Shown: one piece after another, positions 56,262 through 64,000 of the stretch
Layout: each line of letters opens with the position of its first letter
How positions within the stretch are numbered: the stretch's first letter is position 1
Source: Streptomyces violaceusniger
Lineage (GTDB): Bacteria; Actinomycetota; Actinomycetes; Streptomycetales; Streptomycetaceae
Assembly (NCBI GenBank): GCA_005405945.1
Contig: BJHW01000002.1
Coordinates: 868,001 to 932,000, forward strand
Reading direction: 5' to 3'
Length of the DNA stretch: 64,000 nucleotides
The notes under the pieces: model-generated
What the model was told of the DNA's origin: nothing
Database searches by the model: none
The model's input: only the letters and a program-made list of their open reading frames with translations
Position numbers and translations under genes: made by a program

Positions 56262-57031
56262 TCAAGCGGAAACATGCAGTTCCAGTCGGTCATCCGAGGT
56301 GAGGATGGCCCGCTGCATGTCCTGTAGGGCACGGCACGGCTCGAGCCCGAGTTCTTCATTGAGCGTCTTGCGCGCCGCTTGATACACATGCAAGGCGTCC
56401 GCCCGGCGGCCACAGCGGTAGAGCGCCAGCATCAACTGGCGGTGCAGTGCCTCCCGCAAGGGATGTTCGGTGGTCAGCTGATACAGATCGCTCACCAGCT
56501 CGCGATGGCGGCCGAGCATGAGCCGGGAATCCGTCAGCATCTCGATGCATTCCAGCCGGGCTTCCTTCAGCCAGGTCTGAAAGCCTTCGAGGATCGGCCC
56601 ATGGCATACGTCGTCCAGCAATGGGTCGCGCCAGAGATCGAGTGCGCTTTCGAATGTCGCCGTGGCCTGTTGGTAACGCCGCTCCCGCAGATGGTCCCGG
56701 CCCTCGCACACCAGCCGTTCGAAGCAGTGGAAGTCGAGGTGGTCGTGGCCCAGCCGCAGCACATATCCCGGCGGGCGGGTGATAACGGGGCTTTCGTTCT
56801 GGCCGGGCCGGCGCAGGAACTTACGGATCTGGGAGACGTACACATGGAGCCCGGCGATCGCCCGGCGCGGCGGGTCCTCCCCCAGATCTCCGTGATGAGC
56901 TGGTCGATCGGGACCACTTGATCGGCGCGGACGAGGAGGACGGTCAACAGGACCTCGATCTTCCGCGCCCTGATGGTTAATTTCCTCTCCTCTTCCACTA
57001 CGCGGAGAGGACCCATGATCTCATATCGCAC
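56262..57031 (-). CDS. SARP-family pathway-specific activator (apparent frameshift)
   Basis: 256 residues when repaired. The OmpR-type winged helix (about 1-95) has VRYEIMGPLRVV, KIEVLLTVLLVRADQVV and GLHVYVSQIRKFLRR. It is followed by a BTAD domain (about 100-245) with FERLVCEGRDHLRERRYQQA and HPLREALHRQLMLALYRCGR. No ATPase or sensor part is present, the compact ActII-ORF4/RedD layout. The frame breaks at five C at 56879-56883; a sixth restores IWGEDPPRRAIAGLHVY and an integral codon count. GTG 57031 gives a family-like start; ATG 57043 is an alternative. It is the likely activator of the PKS locus to its right. Confidence 0.88.
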
Positions 57032-57759
57032 GATGTGCCCCATCCGAGTCGCCGACGAGTGCGGTCATGGGACAGTCGGCGTCTTTGCCGGAATTGCCCG
57101 CGGGGTGGTCTATGTGTTCTCTCGATTTCGAGGCGGGTCTGCTTTCGGAGGTGAACGCATGTGCGGGCCGGGCTCTGGTGGTCCAGGCGGAACGTCGGCC
57201 CTGGCCGTCCGGGTGGCGCGCGGTAATTGTCACGTCCCCGGAGTCCGGCGACCCCGAAGGGGATGGGAAGTGGGCGCTTGCCGAGCCGCTTGCGTGTGGA
57301 AAGTGGTCCGGCCGCGCCTCCCTGGGCGGGGACGGGCGGTGCCGCCGGATACACTGACGCACGCCGTTCGCGACTGCCATTACTCACCCCTCTTTTATCG
57401 CGGACCTGCCGAGGAATCAGAGGACGGACGGGATTGACGCCTTCGGCAGGTGCCCCACATCGTCAGCGAGTCCTATGACTACCCACCTCACCTAGAATCC
57501 GGATATACGCGCCCTCGAGTCGGCGTCCTCGACGGTGCGGAGCGGGTATTCGCAATACCGTCCGGAAGATCGGAGTCCGGATATCTCGCACTTGAGGTGT
57601 TGCAGTCCGCGAAAGAGAATACGCGGATCGCATCGACCGGGACAAGCACGTCTTGCGAGATCATGGGCCCCTTGGCGCCGCTTTGATGAGGAGCGGATAA
57701 TTCCGTCTGCGCGGGACCCATGAAGGATTCTCGAATAACCGTCAGGTTTTGTCGTCGAT
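57032..57759. promoter_or_regulatory. 728-base upstream region of the SARP gene with palindrome and repeats
   Basis: No convincing gene. It holds the palindrome GGTATTCGCAATACC (57545-57559) and two copies of TCCGGATAT (57498-57506 and 57576-57584), in DNA noticeably less GC-rich than its surroundings. Its length and composition suggest layered control of the SARP. Short open frames here have no ribosome site or family resemblance. Confidence 0.5.
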
Positions 57760-58572
57760 TCAGGGCTTGTGGGCCACCACGATGGCGCAGCCGGCGCTGG
57801 GCACGGTGGGCAGCGCCGACTTGGCGGCGTCCAGCACCTCCTGCACGCTGACCCCGTGGCGCGCCTCGAACTCCCGGCGACAGCGCAGGATGCCGTCGAT
57901 CATGCGGTTGGCGGTGTCCTTGGTGTTCTCGGTGACGTCGGTCAGCTCATCGAGCACCAGCCCGGCGTCACCGACCAGACCGGGCCAGTCCTCCAGCCGG
58001 GTCAGCGAGGTGACCACGGCGGGATCGTCGTCCGGCTGATAACTGCCGTCGCTCGGCGGGGTGACATCCGTGAGCACCACCCGGCCTCCCGGCCGCAGCA
58101 CCCGGGCCATCTCCCGCAGCGCCGTCGGACGGTCCATGTGATTGATCGATTCGAATGCGAGTACGGCGTCGAAAGCGGCGTCGTCGAAAGGCATCGCCAT
58201 GGCGTCGGCGTATTGGAATGCCACCCGGTCGGACAGCTCGGCCAGCCGGGCGGATTCGGTCGCCTGTTTGACCTGGAGCTCGCTGATCGTGACGCCCAGG
58301 ACATGGGCGCCGGTGGCGGATGCCAGCCGCATCGCCGGTTTCCCGATACCACAGCCGACATCCAGTACCCGGTCTCCCGGCCCCACCCGCAGCCGTTCGA
58401 TCAGCAGATCCGTGAAGCGATCGGTGGCCTCTTGCACCGAACGGGTATCGGAGGGGCCGTCCCAGTAGCCGAAGTGGAAGTTGTCGTCCCACGCCATCTG
58501 CAGAAGCGGGCCCAGCGAGCTGTAGTAGTCCGACACCGTGCCGCCTGGCGGCACGGCCGAGGGAGAGGTCAT
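57760..58572 (-). CDS. SAM-dependent methyltransferase (RebM/MitM-like, small-molecule type)
   Basis: A 270-residue class I methyltransferase: VGPGDRVLDVGCGIGKPAMRLA (SAM loop), GVTISELQVKQA, DAAFDAVLAFESINHM and MARVLRPGGRVVLTDV. This subfamily methylates oxygen, nitrogen or carbon of natural products or their sugars. AGGAGG lies five bases before the ATG. It is divergent from the modular PKS and on the same strand as the SARP. It is likely a tailoring enzyme of this cluster (inference). No frame break. Confidence 0.9.
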   Translation of the reverse strand: MTSPSAVPPGGTVSDYYSSLGPLLQMAWDDNFHFGYWDGPSDTRSVQEATDRFTDLLIERLRVGPGDRVLDVGCGIGKPAMRLASATGAHVLGVTISELQVKQATESARLAELSDRVAFQYADAMAMPFDDAAFDAVLAFESINHMDRPTALREMARVLRPGGRVVLTDVTPPSDGSYQPDDDPAVVTSLTRLEDWPGLVGDAGLVLDELTDVTENTKDTANRMIDGILRCRREFEARHGVSVQEVLDAAKSALPTVPSAGCAIVVAHKP

Positions 58573-58770
58573 GGCACTCCTCCTGTGTGCTCGAGAGGTC
58601 GGGGCGGCCCAGGGCACATCAAGGCTCCCCGGTTCAAGCGATGGTCCGGGGTTCCGGTAACGCGTCTCTAAAGTCACCGGCCGTGGCCCATTTGGTCATG
58701 CTTTAGAACCGCGCCCCACGATGGGCCACGTGCTCGCACCGATCATCAATCCGGAGCGGGAGTGCCGCCC

Positions 58771-58816
58771 ATGACCACGAACACGCAGTCGTTCGCCGAG
58801 TGCCGTATGGGGTGCG

Positions 58817-58824
<8 letters not shown>
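58771..58824 (+). CDS. Possible 17-codon leader peptide overlapping the PKS start
   Basis: ATG with GGAG upstream opens MTTNTQSFAECRMGCDG and stops at TAG 58822-58824, five bases inside the PKS coding sequence. The PKS ATG at 58817 has no good ribosome site of its own, so it may depend on coupled reinitiation. Confidence 0.4.

Positions 58825-64000
<5,176 letters not shown>

Noticed and set aside
57067..57357. Short plus-strand frames in the SARP upstream gap
   Set aside because: No ribosome site, no recognisable family and no consistent codon bias.
57513..57533. CCTCGAG/CCTCGAC pair as a SARP heptamer binding site
   Set aside because: The copies are 14 bases apart rather than about 11 or 22, and only two copies occur.

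Overview
The window is high-GC DNA with strongly G/C-biased third codon positions, SARP, ECF41, SpoIIE-phosphatase and roadblock-type genes, and two type I polyketide synthase (PKS) loci. This points to a Streptomyces chromosome, probably an accessory-rich region. No rRNA, tRNA, CRISPR array or insertion sequence was recognised.

Layout. (1) 1-2250: a cellulase-like fragment, a divergent FadR-type regulator and two small conserved genes. (2) 2300-11356, minus strand: a compact operon for p-aminobenzoate (PABA)-type aryl chemistry. It holds a membrane ABM-domain protein, fused aminodeoxychorismate synthase (PabAB), a benzoate-CoA-ligase-like enzyme, a second adenylate-forming enzyme, a flavin monooxygenase, a class IV PLP lyase (PabC-like) and an AhpD-like protein. 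(3) 11718-14485: rocD, ddaH and an AsnC regulator (arginine/ornithine metabolism). (4) 15006-22835, plus strand: a stand-alone ketosynthase with an altered active site, followed by a single-module, fully reducing PKS (KS-AT-DH-ER-KR-ACP). Blocks 2 and 4 may together form one uncharacterised aryl/reduced-polyketide cluster. (5) 22853-44164: mostly ordinary chromosomal genes, including a lipoprotein, an oxidoreductase, a SpoIIE sensor phosphatase, a CASTOR-type channel, AraC, an SDR with twin operators, a type II thioesterase, a tandem ATP-grasp pair, psuK-psuG and a STAND/TPR ATPase. (6) 44171-46579: a Zur-like box in front of a gutted peptide/metal ABC importer, followed by a truncated NDH-2-like gene. 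(7) 46617-47620: an ECF41 sigma factor with two matching ECF41 promoters, one on its own gene and one on the truncated oxidoreductase. (8) 47702-55917: a phosphatase, a Clp ATPase, CapA, a methyltransferase and a CocE peptidase. (9) 56004-64000: a second biosynthetic locus with DUF5988, a SARP, a SAM methyltransferase and the start of a modular PKS whose loading module is KSQ-AT(malonyl)-ACP. It runs off the window.

Sequence quality matters here. About 25 genes or gene segments are interrupted by apparent single-base frameshifts. Nearly all are explained by loss of one base from a run of four or five G or C, and adding it back restores family-typical proteins of integral codon number. I therefore annotate these as intact genes with probable sequencing indels, and give the site of each. 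The importer/NDH-2 region is different: whole gene segments are missing there.
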